Source: Enterobacter asburiae
GTDB lineage: Bacteria; Pseudomonadota; Gammaproteobacteria; Enterobacterales; Enterobacteriaceae
DNA: 64,000 nucleotides
Assembly (NCBI RefSeq): GCF_008080435.1
Contig: NZ_VRKN01000007.1
Span: forward strand, 124,001-188,000
Reading direction: 5' to 3'
Shown here: positions 17,223-26,336 of the stretch, piece after piece
How the letters are laid out: every line of letters begins with the position of its first letter
How positions within the stretch are numbered: the stretch's first letter is position 1
Translations under genes and position numbers: made by a program
The notes under the pieces: model-generated
Database searches by the model: none
What the model saw: the letters and a program-made list of their open reading frames with translations, nothing else
What the model was told of the DNA's origin: nothing

Positions 17223-17900
17223 ATGCGCGTAAACACATTGATTTGCCTGGCGGGCACGTTATGTTCCTCCGCCGTCTATGCCGGCGGCGTGGGGTTGGGC
17301 GCAACGCGAATGGTCTACTCCAGCGCGACTACCCAGTCCATGATGCAGGTGAGAAACACCCATCCCGACGCCACTTTCCTGATCCAGTCATGGGTGGAGA
17401 ACGAGAAAGGGGAACGCACCAACGACTTCGTGATCACGCCACCGCTGTACGTCATGAAACCGGCCAGCGAAAGCGCGGTGAAAATCATGTTTAACGGTAA
17501 AGCCCTGCCACAGGATCGGGAGACGCTCTACTGGATGACGGTCAAAGCCATACCACAGCAGGCTCAAAGCGGTTCCGGGAATACGCTGCAGTTTGCGTCG
17601 GCTAACCGCATCAAGGTCTTTTATCGCCCGGAAGGACTTGGGGAAAGTCCGGGAGAGGCGTGGAAACGCCTGACCGGTGCCTATCGCGCCGGAAAGGTGA
17701 CGCTCAGCAACCCCACGCCGTACTACCTCACCACCATCAACGTGAAAATTGACGGGATCCCGGTGCAGCCGGTGATGGTGCCTCCAAAAGGTAACGTGAC
17801 GCTGGCCGAAACCTTCAGCCATGCGAGCAGCATGAGCTTCCAGACCATTAACGATTATGGGGCATGGACTCCCGCCACACGCGCATCGTTATCCCAATAA
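17223..17900 (+). CDS. Periplasmic fimbrial chaperone
   Basis: 225 residues, PapD/FimC family. Signal peptide ends VYAGG. Chaperone landmarks are visible: the conserved arginine in LGATRMVY, the family signature RETLYWMTVKAIP, and the lysine in ANRIKVFYRPEGL, which together anchor the pilin C-terminus. The second Ig-like domain ends with NDYGAW. It folds pilins by donor-strand complementation and passes them to the usher. GGAGAAA precedes the ATG. The operon position, between pilin and usher, is standard. Confidence 0.93.
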   Translation: MRVNTLICLAGTLCSSAVYAGGVGLGATRMVYSSATTQSMMQVRNTHPDATFLIQSWVENEKGERTNDFVITPPLYVMKPASESAVKIMFNGKALPQDRETLYWMTVKAIPQQAQSGSGNTLQFASANRIKVFYRPEGLGESPGEAWKRLTGAYRAGKVTLSNPTPYYLTTINVKIDGIPVQPVMVPPKGNVTLAETFSHASSMSFQTINDYGAWTPATRASLSQ

Positions 17901-17923
17901 TACAAACAGTAAGGCGTGACCAC

Positions 17924-20449
17924 GTGAAAAGAAAAATCCTGTGCGCCACGGTGATCGCCCTGGTGATTCGGCAAGCCGTGGCTGCTGAAAGCGAGCTGCT
18001 ATTTAACCCCGCGTTCCTCAACGGCGAGAGCGCAAACAGCGCCGATCTCGCCTGGGTCAACGCCGGGAGCGCGTTGCCGCCGGGTGATTACAACCTCAAC
18101 GTGTATATCAATACTAACTACGCGTTCACAGGTAACGTCACGTTCCGCCTTGCTGAAGACAGCACGGGTGAAGCGCTGCCCTGCCTCACGCCTGAGCAAT
18201 TCGCCGCGCTGGGCATCGATAGCAATCAGGCGAAGGGCGGAGCCCTGCCGCTGGCGCAACGCTGCATCTTCTTAACGAAGGCGTTTGCGGATACGCAGTT
18301 TGATCTGGACCAGAAGACGCTCACCCTGAGCTTCACCGTACCGCAAAGTGCGATGCGCAATTTGCCGCGCGGGTATGTCAGCCCGGAAAGCTGGGAGGCT
18401 GGCATTCCTGCCGCATGGCTGAATTATGTGGTCAATGGCTCGAATAATGAGTATCGCGGCGAGACGCGCACGCGGGAACAGCAGCTGTTTGCAAGCCTCA
18501 ATAGCGGCGTCAACCTGGGCGCGTGGCGGCTGCGTGACTTCACCACGTGGACCAAAGACAGTAATGAACTCACCCACGTGCAGACCTGGCTGCAGCGTGA
18601 TATTCACGCCCTGCGCGCGCAGATGTATGCCGGGGAAACGTACACCTCGGCGCAGGTCTTCGATTCCGTGGGCCTGCGCGGCATCGCCCTGAAAACCGAT
18701 GACAACATGCTGCCCGCCAGCCTCAGCGGCTATGCGCCCGAAGTTCGCGGCATCGCGCGCAGCAACGCCACCGTGACGGTTCGACAGAACGGCAACATCA
18801 TCTATCAAACCTCCGTTCCACCAGGGGCGTTTGTGCTGAAAGATCTCTACCCGACCTCCTCGGGAGGCGATCTGGCGGTCACCATTCAGGAGAACGACGG
18901 CAGCAAAACGCAATACACGCTTCCCTTTGCCAGCGTGCCGAACCTTGTGCGTAACGGACAGGTGAAATATGCCCTGGGTGCCGGGAAATATCGCCCGACG
19001 GGCGATCAGGACGCGCCCTCCTTCGTGCAGGGCGAGCTGTTCTATGGCTGGCAATATGGCCTCACGTTTTACGGCGGGGCACAGTTTGCCGATCGCTATA
19101 ACGGCCTGGCGTTCGGGTTTGGACAAAACCTCGGCCGCTTTGGCGCCTACTCTCTTGACCTGACCCATGCCCGCAGCCAGCTGGCGGACGATCGGCACTA
19201 CAGCGGTGATTCGGTGCGCCTGCGCTACAGCAAGCTGCTGAATGATATTGGCACGCGGATTAACTTCTTCTCCCTGCGCTACTCCACGAAAGGGTTTTAT
19301 ACCCTCAGCGATACCACCTACAAAGGGATGTCGGGCGGATCGCCAAAGCAGACAGTGGAAGATGATGGCACCGTCACCACCCATTACGACAACGTGTACA
19401 ACCTGCGCATGTCGCGCAAGGCAAAAAACCAGCTGCTGCTGTCGCAGCCGATGGGACAATACGGCTCGCTGTCACTGTCGTGGGATCAGCAGACCTACTG
19501 GAACACGTCAGACACCACACAAAGCCTGCAGTTTGCGTGGAACGCCACGTTTCGTAATGTGTCGCTTGGCGTCAGCGTCCAGCGAAGCTCGAGCCTGTAT
19601 GACGACAAGAAAGATAACATCCTGTCGATGTCGATTTCGGTCCCGCTGGGCAACCCGGCGCTGTCGACCCGCGCGCGCTTTACCACGACCCATGCGGACG
19701 CCACCGGTACAACCGCCAGCACGGGCGTGAGCGGTTACCTGCCGGGTCAGGAGAATCTGTTCTATAGCGTCAACCAGCGCTACAGCGCCCAGCAGCACTA
19801 CGGCGGCGATGCCACCCTGCAATACGAAGGCGCGTGGGGGGACTACAACCTGGGCTACAGCTACGCCAGCGATTCCCGCAACCTCAGCTACGGTATCAGC
19901 GGTGGCGCGGTAGTGCATGAAGATGGCCTGACGCTGAGCCAGCCACTCGGGAACACCAACATTCTGGTGAAAGCCCCGGGGGCCAGCAACGTCGCCGTGC
20001 TTAACCACAAGGGCATCAAAACGGACAGCCGGGGATACGCGGTGATCCCGTACGCCACGCCGTACCGCGTTAACCAGGTCGCACTGGACGTGACGACCGC
20101 CGGCAACAACGTGGAGCTGGAAAACGCCATCGCCAATAAAACGCCCACCGATGGTGCCCTGGTTCGCGCCACCTTCACCACGCACCAGGGAGCAAAAGCG
20201 ATGTTTATCGTGCGTCGCGGCAACGACATGCTTCCCTTCGGCACGCTGGTCTCGCTCGATAATGACAAAACCAGCGGCATCGTTGGCGATGGCGGCAGCC
20301 TGTATCTGTCCGGTTTGTCAGAGAAGGGCACGCTGAATGCCGTGTGGGGTCGCGGCAACAGCCAGCGCTGCGCCATTACCTATGCGTTAAACAAGCAGAA
20401 CTATAACGCCCGCACCGGTCTCTATTCTCAGGAGGTGGTATGTCAGTAA
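17924..20449 (+). CDS. Outer-membrane fimbrial usher
   Basis: About 841 residues, FimD/PapC family. The GTG start at 17924 is preferred: it gives a proper signal peptide (KRKILCATVIALVIRQAVA cleaved before AESELLFNP) and has TAAGG upstream, whereas the ATG at 17864 would put 20 odd residues first and overlap the chaperone gene. Order: N-terminal chaperone-binding domain (FNPAFLNG), 24-strand barrel with plug, then C-terminal domains ending SQEVVCQ. It secretes and assembles the pilus. The stop overlaps the next start. Confidence 0.93.
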   Translation: MKRKILCATVIALVIRQAVAAESELLFNPAFLNGESANSADLAWVNAGSALPPGDYNLNVYINTNYAFTGNVTFRLAEDSTGEALPCLTPEQFAALGIDSNQAKGGALPLAQRCIFLTKAFADTQFDLDQKTLTLSFTVPQSAMRNLPRGYVSPESWEAGIPAAWLNYVVNGSNNEYRGETRTREQQLFASLNSGVNLGAWRLRDFTTWTKDSNELTHVQTWLQRDIHALRAQMYAGETYTSAQVFDSVGLRGIALKTDDNMLPASLSGYAPEVRGIARSNATVTVRQNGNIIYQTSVPPGAFVLKDLYPTSSGGDLAVTIQENDGSKTQYTLPFASVPNLVRNGQVKYALGAGKYRPTGDQDAPSFVQGELFYGWQYGLTFYGGAQFADRYNGLAFGFGQNLGRFGAYSLDLTHARSQLADDRHYSGDSVRLRYSKLLNDIGTRINFFSLRYSTKGFYTLSDTTYKGMSGGSPKQTVEDDGTVTTHYDNVYNLRMSRKAKNQLLLSQPMGQYGSLSLSWDQQTYWNTSDTTQSLQFAWNATFRNVSLGVSVQRSSSLYDDKKDNILSMSISVPLGNPALSTRARFTTTHADATGTTASTGVSGYLPGQENLFYSVNQRYSAQQHYGGDATLQYEGAWGDYNLGYSYASDSRNLSYGISGGAVVHEDGLTLSQPLGNTNILVKAPGASNVAVLNHKGIKTDSRGYAVIPYATPYRVNQVALDVTTAGNNVELENAIANKTPTDGALVRATFTTHQGAKAMFIVRRGNDMLPFGTLVSLDNDKTSGIVGDGGSLYLSGLSEKGTLNAVWGRGNSQRCAITYALNKQNYNARTGLYSQEVVCQ

Positions 20450-20955
20450 TGTTTCGGATCGGCTGCATCGCACTGCTGGTTTTCACCCTCCCCGTTCGCG
20501 GGTATGACGTGCTGGTTTCCGTCACCGGCAATTTGATCGGCAACACCTGCGTGGTTGCACAGGACTCCGGGGAGCAGAACGTGCCGCTGGGCACCATCGG
20601 TATTAAACAGTTCAACCGCACCGGCGCCGTCAGCAATATCAAAACGCCCTTCACGCTCAGGCTTGAAGCATGCGGGCCAACCTTTGCTGGCGTAAAAATC
20701 CGCTTCAGCGGTACGCCGGATGATGACAACCCGCAACTGCTGAAAATTGCCGACGGTGGCGCTACCGGCGTGGCGGTGCAAATCCTCGATAAAGAGAGCG
20801 TACTCATTCCCCTGAAAACACAAACCACCGCGTACGCAACGACGGGGGATGACAGCGTACAGATGACCTTTTACGCGCAGCTGGTTGCCACCGGCGCACC
20901 CGTGAGCGCTGGCGATGTGTCAGCCTTCGCCACATGGACAACGGAGTATCTATGA
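20440..20955 (+). CDS. Minor fimbrial subunit
   Basis: 171 residues with a signal peptide (MFRIGCIALLVFTLPVRG). Pilin-like mature part with paired cysteines (GNTCVVA and LEACGPTF) and end FATWTTEYL. It resembles FimF/FimG-type adaptors that link rod and tip. Two ATGs fit (20440 and 20449); AGGAGGT lies 3 bases before the first and about 12 before the second. It overlaps the usher stop and its own TGA overlaps the adhesin ATG, indicating tight coupling. Confidence 0.85.
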   Translation: MSVMFRIGCIALLVFTLPVRGYDVLVSVTGNLIGNTCVVAQDSGEQNVPLGTIGIKQFNRTGAVSNIKTPFTLRLEACGPTFAGVKIRFSGTPDDDNPQLLKIADGGATGVAVQILDKESVLIPLKTQTTAYATTGDDSVQMTFYAQLVATGAPVSAGDVSAFATWTTEYL

Positions 20956-21965
20956 TGCGTTTATTCTTTTTTATCAGCAGTATGTTTCTCTGTGCCAGCC
21001 TGCAGGCGATGGAGTGGAAATCGGACATTACGCTCTCCCCACAACCGATGACCTACAACGGACCGGCAGATTCGGTTGTGCCGGGCAGCATTATCGGATC
21101 GACCTGGAGCGCCTCCGCCAGCGTGAAGGAGGTGTTCTGGTGCGGGCTGGTTTTTACCTGTTCCAAAGGCACGCTGGAGCCGAGCAGCAGCGCGATCTCA
21201 AGCGGGATGACGGTCAACGTCGACGGCATAAACTACACCATTTTTGAAACCGGCGTGCCGGGGGTAGGGTATATCATCGGGCTGAAGGATTTTAATGGGA
21301 CAAAATACATTCCCCTGCAAAGCGGTATTACGCAAAGCTACCCGGCGGAGGGCACCAACGGTTATGCGACCAGTTTAGGCTGGTCAGCCAAGGTCACCTT
21401 TATTAAAACCGGCACGGCGCTGAAATCCGACGTCTATAACATCCCGACCATCAACGCCGCGGTGTTAACCGCCTACAACAACGAGGTCAAAACGGCGCAG
21501 GTCATCATCAGCCCGACCACCATCACGGTGACCGCCAGCGGATGTACGGTCGGCAGCAAAAATGCCAGCGTCAAACTAGGCACCATTGATATTCGCACCC
21601 TGCCCATGGTGGGGAGCACGTCGCCATCGGGGACGTTTACCGTCGGCCTGACCTGCGACGCGGACGTGGCGGTTCACGCGGTGATGACCGATCAGACCAC
21701 GCCGTCGAACACCTCGTCGGTGGTGACGCTGACCGGAGACTCCACCGCTTCCGGCGTTGGGGTGCAGTTTTTCTACAACGGCACCGGACCGCTGATGATG
21801 GGGCCGGACAGCTCGGCCGCAGGTACAACCGGCCAGTTCTTTATCCAGAGCACCACGGCGGCGCAAACGCTCACGTTGCCGTTCCAGGCGCAGTACATCC
21901 GAACCGGCGAACTGGTGCCCGGCTCGGCCAACGCGCTGGCCAGCATTACGTTTTCCTACCAGTAG
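20952..21965 (+). CDS. Fimbrial tip adhesin (FimH-like two-domain)
   Basis: About 337 residues. Signal peptide MMRLFFFISSMFLCASLQA. Residues about 20-185 form a distinct lectin-like domain (WKSDITLSPQPMTYNGPADS; cysteines in WCGLVFTCSKG), followed by a pilin domain beginning near SPTTITVTASGCTVG and ending LASITFSYQ. This two-domain plan is typical of tip adhesins; the receptor is unknown. The ATG at 20952 overlaps the upstream TGA and has GGAG five bases before it. It is last in the operon and converges on blc. Confidence 0.85.
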   Translation: MMRLFFFISSMFLCASLQAMEWKSDITLSPQPMTYNGPADSVVPGSIIGSTWSASASVKEVFWCGLVFTCSKGTLEPSSSAISSGMTVNVDGINYTIFETGVPGVGYIIGLKDFNGTKYIPLQSGITQSYPAEGTNGYATSLGWSAKVTFIKTGTALKSDVYNIPTINAAVLTAYNNEVKTAQVIISPTTITVTASGCTVGSKNASVKLGTIDIRTLPMVGSTSPSGTFTVGLTCDADVAVHAVMTDQTTPSNTSSVVTLTGDSTASGVGVQFFYNGTGPLMMGPDSSAAGTTGQFFIQSTTAAQTLTLPFQAQYIRTGELVPGSANALASITFSYQ

Positions 21966-21969
21966 AGGC

Positions 21970-22494
21970 TTACTGCTTTACCCACACCAGTTGGTCAACC
22001 CGGAAGCCCAGACTGCGCGCGGTGTTCAGGTAATCCTGCTTCACCGCTTCGGGAAGGGTTGGCGTGCGCGACAGGATCCACAGGTAATCGCGGTTCGGGC
22101 CGCTGACCAGCGCGTACTGGTACTTATCGTCCAGCCTGATCACGTTATAGCCACCGTAGAAGGGGCCGAAGAACGACACTTTCAGCGCGGCGGTGGTCGG
22201 CTCGCCGGTAAAGTACGCTTTCCCCTCGCTCTCATTCCACGTATTTTTGACCGGGTCGTAGCCCCGATTCAGCACGCTGATGCCGCCGTCGCTGCGTTCA
22301 CCGTAGGTGGCGGTTACCTGCTCCAGCCCGCGTTCAAAACGGTTTTCCAGACGAGCGACTTCATACCATTTGCCAAGATAGCGGCTGGCGTCAAAACCGG
22401 AAATCGGCTGCACGCCTTTCGGCGGCGTAGGAGATTTACAGGCGACCAGCGTCAGCGCAATGGCAACACCGGTCACAACAGGCCATAGCTTCAT
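21970..22494 (-). CDS. blc: Outer-membrane lipocalin Blc
   Basis: 174 residues. Lipoprotein signal with lipobox LVAC (Cys19) and no aspartate at +2, consistent with outer-membrane sorting. Lipocalin motifs: YLGKWYEVARLENRFERGL (the GxW motif), SFFGPFYGGYNVI and DYLWILSRTPTL, close to E. coli Blc. It binds lysophospholipids and fatty acids in stationary phase or envelope stress. The start at 22494 follows AGGAATT; upstream in-frame ATGs overlap that site. It is divergent from the MerR-type gene, as in light-stress clusters of other gammaproteobacteria. Confidence 0.93.
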   Translation of the reverse strand: MKLWPVVTGVAIALTLVACKSPTPPKGVQPISGFDASRYLGKWYEVARLENRFERGLEQVTATYGERSDGGISVLNRGYDPVKNTWNESEGKAYFTGEPTTAALKVSFFGPFYGGYNVIRLDDKYQYALVSGPNRDYLWILSRTPTLPEAVKQDYLNTARSLGFRVDQLVWVKQ

Positions 22495-22611
22495 GAGAAT
22501 TCCTTTCATTTGCACGGTTGGACGTTAAGTGTAGTGCACCGTTTCGGCGCTTCATCCCGTCCGGGAAAATTCGTAGTATATTGAGAGTATTCCTCCACTC
22601 TGGACACGGAC

Positions 22612-23337
22612 ATGGCTTACTCCATCGGCGAATTCGCCCGACTCAGCGGCATCACCGCCACCACCCTGCGGGCGTGGCAGCGTCGCTATGGTTTACTCAA
22701 GCCACAGCGCACGGAAGGCGGCCACCGCCAGTACAGCGATGAGGACGTCCAGCAGGCGCTAAAAATTCTCGACTGGGTAAAAAAAGGCGTCCCGATCGGC
22801 CAGGTCAAACCGCTGCTGGAACGCCCGACGCCGGGTCGGACCAACAACTGGCAAACCCTGCAGCAGAACATGCTGCAACGCCTGCAGGATGGCAAAGTCG
22901 AGTCCCTGCGCCAGATGATTTACGACGCCGGACGCGAGTACCCAAGACCGGAGCTGGTCGCGAACGTGCTGCGCCCGCTGCGCAGCCAGGTCTCGGCCAA
23001 CATCGCCGCCGCCATGACCCTGCGCGCGATCCTCGACGGCATCATCATCGCCTACACCTCGTTTTGCCTCGAAGGTGATAAAAAAGCGCCGGGCGATAAT
23101 ATTCTGCTCAGCGGCTGGCACCTGAACGACCCGTGCGAGATCTGGCTCGAAGCCCTAACGCGCAGCGGGCAGGGCCACCGGATCGACATTCTGCCGGTTC
23201 CGCCTGACGCGCTGGCACCGGAAATTTTCCCGGAACGTAAATGGCTTCTGGTGACCAGCGGCAAACTTACCGTCGGGCGGAAAAAGCAGCTGGAGCAATG
23301 GCAGCAGCAGGTATCGCTTGAAGTGATTATCCTCTGA
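22612..23337 (+). CDS. MerR-family regulator, MlrA/BluR-like
   Basis: 241 residues. The N-terminal winged helix reads YSIGEFARLSGITATTLRAW then RRYGLLKPQRTEGGHRQYS, nearly identical in the recognition region to MlrA and BluR of E. coli. The C-terminal half (about 75-240) resembles the degenerate cobalamin-binding fold of that group; no DxHxxG cobalamin motif is visible. BluR-like repressors respond to blue light through BluF; no BluF homologue is in the window. It is divergent from blc, which it probably controls (inference). Confidence 0.85.
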   Translation: MAYSIGEFARLSGITATTLRAWQRRYGLLKPQRTEGGHRQYSDEDVQQALKILDWVKKGVPIGQVKPLLERPTPGRTNNWQTLQQNMLQRLQDGKVESLRQMIYDAGREYPRPELVANVLRPLRSQVSANIAAAMTLRAILDGIIIAYTSFCLEGDKKAPGDNILLSGWHLNDPCEIWLEALTRSGQGHRIDILPVPPDALAPEIFPERKWLLVTSGKLTVGRKKQLEQWQQQVSLEVIIL

Positions 23338-23436
23338 TAATTTTCTCCTGCGGGAATCTTCACGAAAAGTTGAATATTTTCCCGCACCGCAGATGCTAAC
23401 GTTTTCCTGTGACGAATAACTCCACAGGAAAACACC

Positions 23437-23847
23437 ATGAAAAAAACGACCCCTCTGCTGATCCTGGCCTCGATGGCCTTTGCCCCTGCCGCCTTTAGCG
23501 CCCCAGCCGGCACGCTAAGCGTCCACATTCTCGACCAGCAAACCGGGATGCCGCCATCCGACGTAACCGTTACGCTGGAGAAACAGCAGCAGGACAAATG
23601 GACCCCGATTGCCAGCGGCAAAACCGACCACGACGGACGTATCAAATCGCTCTATCCCCAGGATCAGGACATGCAGCCTGGCGTGTATAAAGTGACCTTC
23701 AAAACCGCAGATTACTTCCACGGCAAAAAGCTGGACTCCTTCTTCCCGGAGATCCCGGTGCTGTTTACCGTGACCCGCACCAACGAAAAGCTGCACATCC
23801 CGCTTCTGCTGAGCCAGTACGGTTACTCGACCTACAAGGGCAGTTAA
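23437..23847 (+). CDS. hiuH: 5-hydroxyisourate hydrolase, periplasmic
   Basis: 136 residues, transthyretin-like family. It hydrolyses 5-hydroxyisourate to OHCU in urate breakdown. Signal peptide ends AFSAPAG. Family residues are visible: LSVHILDQQTG (first catalytic histidine), the arginine in DGRIKSL, LHIPLLLSQYGYS (last catalytic histidine) and the C-terminal signature YSTYKGS (usually YRGS). E. coli HiuH (YedX) is also exported and 137 residues. The ATG follows ACAGGAAAACACC. No other urate genes are nearby. Confidence 0.93.
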   Translation: MKKTTPLLILASMAFAPAAFSAPAGTLSVHILDQQTGMPPSDVTVTLEKQQQDKWTPIASGKTDHDGRIKSLYPQDQDMQPGVYKVTFKTADYFHGKKLDSFFPEIPVLFTVTRTNEKLHIPLLLSQYGYSTYKGS

Positions 23848-23949
23848 GACGCATTGATTTTAAAGGATTATAAAAAATAGCTCCGCGAATACTTGGACAA
23901 ATTAGTCATATTGTGTAAGTTTTAGTTATTGGAACGGGAGGACCACATC

Positions 23950-24909
23950 ATGACAACGAAACCTGTGCTCGGTATTAGCGGATGTTTGACCGGATCCGCC
24001 GTTCGCTTTGACGGCGGACACAAGCGTATGGGCTTCGTCATGGATGAGCTGGCCCAGTGGGTAAATTTCAGGCCCGTCTGCCCGGAAATGGCCATCGGTC
24101 TGCCGACGCCTCGCCCGGCCATACGCCTGACGCTGACGGACTGCGGCGAAACGCAACTCCGTTTCAGCAAGCCGCCTCATGATGACATTACGCAGAAAAT
24201 GGCCGACTTTACGGCGGACTATCTGCCAAAAATCGGCGATCTGTCGGGATTTATCGTCTGTGCAAAATCCCCAAGCTGCGGCCTGGAACGCGTGCGGCTG
24301 TACGATGAAAACGGCAACCGGGGCCGCAAGGAGGGCGTAGGGCTGTTCACCGCCGCCCTTCTTGAAACCTGGCCGTGGCTGCCCGTCGAGGAAGACGGTC
24401 GGTTACACGACCCGGTACTGCGGGAAAACTTTATCGAGCGGGTATTTGCCCTGCACGAACTGAACACGCTGCGTAAAAATGGGCTCACGCGCCGCGCGCT
24501 GCTGGACTTCCACAGCCGCTATAAGCTTCAGCTGCTGGCGCACCATCAGGCAGGTTACCGCGAAATCGGCCCGTTCGTTGCCTCGCTGCACGAGTGGGAA
24601 GACCTGGACGCCTTCTTCATGGCGTACCGGGAAAAGCTAATGACCATCCTGAAAAAACCCGCCTCGCGGAAGAATCACACCAACGTGCTGATGCATATCC
24701 AGGGGTATTTTCGTAGCCAACTGAATACCCGCCAGCGCGGCGAGCTACGCGACGTGATCCTGCACTATCGCAACGGACAGTTGCCTATTCTCGCCCCGAT
24801 CACGCTGCTGAAGCACTACCTGGCCGAATACCCCGACCGGTATCTGATGACGCAAAACTACTTTGATCCCTATCCTGATGATTTGGGTCTGCGTCTGGCA
24901 GTCAAGTGA
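23950..24909 (+). CDS. rudS: RudS-like tRNA desulfidase (DUF523-DUF1722)
   Basis: 319 residues in two domains: DUF523/TudS (about 1-150) and DUF1722/YbgA (about 190-310). Cys12, Cys44 and Cys104 fit the three ligands of the 4Fe-4S cluster, and Glu46 (VCPEMAIGLP) plus the serines in VCAKSPSCG fit the catalytic residues of TudS. Characterised two-domain RudS proteins remove sulfur from 4-thiouridine in tRNA. The start at 23950 follows GGGAGG. In other gammaproteobacteria this gene travels with a MerR regulator, photolyase and blc; here MerR and blc are close but no photolyase is present. Confidence 0.82.
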   Translation: MTTKPVLGISGCLTGSAVRFDGGHKRMGFVMDELAQWVNFRPVCPEMAIGLPTPRPAIRLTLTDCGETQLRFSKPPHDDITQKMADFTADYLPKIGDLSGFIVCAKSPSCGLERVRLYDENGNRGRKEGVGLFTAALLETWPWLPVEEDGRLHDPVLRENFIERVFALHELNTLRKNGLTRRALLDFHSRYKLQLLAHHQAGYREIGPFVASLHEWEDLDAFFMAYREKLMTILKKPASRKNHTNVLMHIQGYFRSQLNTRQRGELRDVILHYRNGQLPILAPITLLKHYLAEYPDRYLMTQNYFDPYPDDLGLRLAVK

Positions 24910-24965
24910 TCATAAAAATGCGAAGGCCCCACTAACCCGTAGAGGCCCAAAGCAGTACCCCGTTT

Positions 24966-24995
24966 AGACGACACCCTCACTGTCGTCTCTTTTTT
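24966..24995 (+). terminator. Intrinsic terminator after rudS
   Basis: 8-bp stem AGACGACA / TGTCGTCT with a 7-base loop followed by CTTTTTTG. It ends transcription before the ATPase gene. The roughly 55 bases between rudS and this stem hold no recognisable feature. Confidence 0.85.
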
Positions 24996-25054
24996 GCATT
25001 TCATCTCAAAGACTGTGATTATATACAGGCTTATTCTGCAAAAGGGGCCCGCCT

Positions 25055-26143
25055 GTGATCAACACCCTGCACATTCAAAACTACCGCTCCATCCGCGAGA
25101 TGTCGCTGGAGCTGGAGCAGCTCAACATCGTCTTCGGGCCGAACGGTACCGGGAAATCGAATATCTACAAGGCGATACACCTGATGCACAGCGCCGCCCA
25201 GGGGCAGTTTTCCCAGGCGCTGGCGAATGAGGGCGGCATTCTGAAGGTGTTCTGGGCAGGCAAAACCCGCAGCGACCAGCTGCGGCGGATGAATCTGGCG
25301 GTGGAAACAGAGACCTACGAATACGAACTGCAGGTCGGGTTTGTGGAGAAGCTGCCCTATCCCTCGCAGTTTCAGCTCGATCCGGTGATCAAAGAGGAGT
25401 CCATCTGGCTGAGCGGCCAGCACCGTCGGCCTTCGTCACAGCTGATGAAGCGTAAGAACCAGGCGGTGTTTCTGAACAACGTGCATCACGAGAAAGTGAC
25501 CCACAGCGGCACGCTGTATGAGAACGAATCGGTATTCGGACAGCTCGGCGAACCGCATCTTTACCCGGAAGTGTCGCAGATGCGCGAATCCCTGCGTAAC
25601 TGGCGCTTTTACCATGAGTTTTCCGTCTCATCCGGCTCGGCGATGCGTGCCCCACAGGTCGGTTTCCGCTCCCCGGTGCTGGCCAGCGACGGTGCCAACC
25701 TGGCGGCCGCGTTTCAGACCATCGTGGAAATTGGCGACGAGCTGCTGCTGATGCGCATTCTCGACCAGGCCTTCCCCGGCTGCGTGTTTTACAGCGACAA
25801 CACCAGCGGACGTTTTCGCATGATGATGCAGCGGGAGGGGCTGAGCAGGCCGCTGGAACCGGCGGAGTTCTCCGACGGCACCCTGCGCTTCCTGTGCCTG
25901 GCGGTAGCGCTGTTAAGCCCGCGCCCACCGGCGTTTATCGCGTTGAACGAACCGGAAAACAGCCTGCACCCTCAGATGCTGCCCGCGCTGGCGAGCTTAA
26001 TTGCCGAGGCCAGCCGCTACTCGCAGATCTGGCTCACCAGCCACTCGCCGGAGCTGGCGAAGTTGATTGAGAAGCAGAGGTCGTTCTCGCTGTATCAGCT
26101 GTCGATGGTGGAGGGGGAGACGAGGGTGGAGAGGCTAGGGTAG
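25055..26143 (+). CDS. AAA-type ATPase, COG4637-like
   Basis: 362 residues with an ABC/SMC-like nucleotide-binding design. Walker A FGPNGTGKSN (about residues 29-38), signature-like FSDGTLRFLCLAVALL, Walker B region FIALNEPENSLHP and the switch histidine in LTSHSPEL. The Walker B reads NEPE rather than DEPE, which I recall as common in this family. No nuclease or TOPRIM domain is visible, unlike OLD proteins. It starts with GTG after AAAGGGG. Role unknown; relatives occur near defence genes, but this one stands alone, convergent with the CDI locus. Confidence 0.8.
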   Translation: MINTLHIQNYRSIREMSLELEQLNIVFGPNGTGKSNIYKAIHLMHSAAQGQFSQALANEGGILKVFWAGKTRSDQLRRMNLAVETETYEYELQVGFVEKLPYPSQFQLDPVIKEESIWLSGQHRRPSSQLMKRKNQAVFLNNVHHEKVTHSGTLYENESVFGQLGEPHLYPEVSQMRESLRNWRFYHEFSVSSGSAMRAPQVGFRSPVLASDGANLAAAFQTIVEIGDELLLMRILDQAFPGCVFYSDNTSGRFRMMMQREGLSRPLEPAEFSDGTLRFLCLAVALLSPRPPAFIALNEPENSLHPQMLPALASLIAEASRYSQIWLTSHSPELAKLIEKQRSFSLYQLSMVEGETRVERLG

Positions 26144-26303
26144 CTCTATACCCTCATTCGGGTAGATCTTCAGAGCGCTTCTTTTCTTTTGACATAATGT
26201 GCAATATTCCTCCAACGGCAAGAGTAGTTATTGGAAAATCAGAATTGACCGGAAGACGATACGCCCAAATACATCTTATCTGGAAGTGAAAAAGGGCAAA
26301 CCC

Positions 26304-26332
26304 AAAAATCCCGCCGACATTTGGCGGGATTT
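26304..26332 (-). terminator. Terminator of the cdi operon
   Basis: Perfect 10-bp stem AAATCCCGCC / GGCGGGATTT with a 7-base loop, preceded on the plus strand by further A residues, giving a T-run on the minus strand. It lies 4 bases past the cdiI stop, the right place and direction to end cdiBAI. Confidence 0.88.
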
Positions 26333-26336
26333 CGAA

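Noticed and set aside
18272..19459. 395-residue open frame opposite the fimbrial usher
   Set aside because: Antisense to a conserved usher; no domain, no start signal.
25985..26060. Damaged Walker B in the ATPase
   Set aside because: NEPE in place of DEPE is, to my knowledge, common in this ATPase family, so it is not treated as a mutation.
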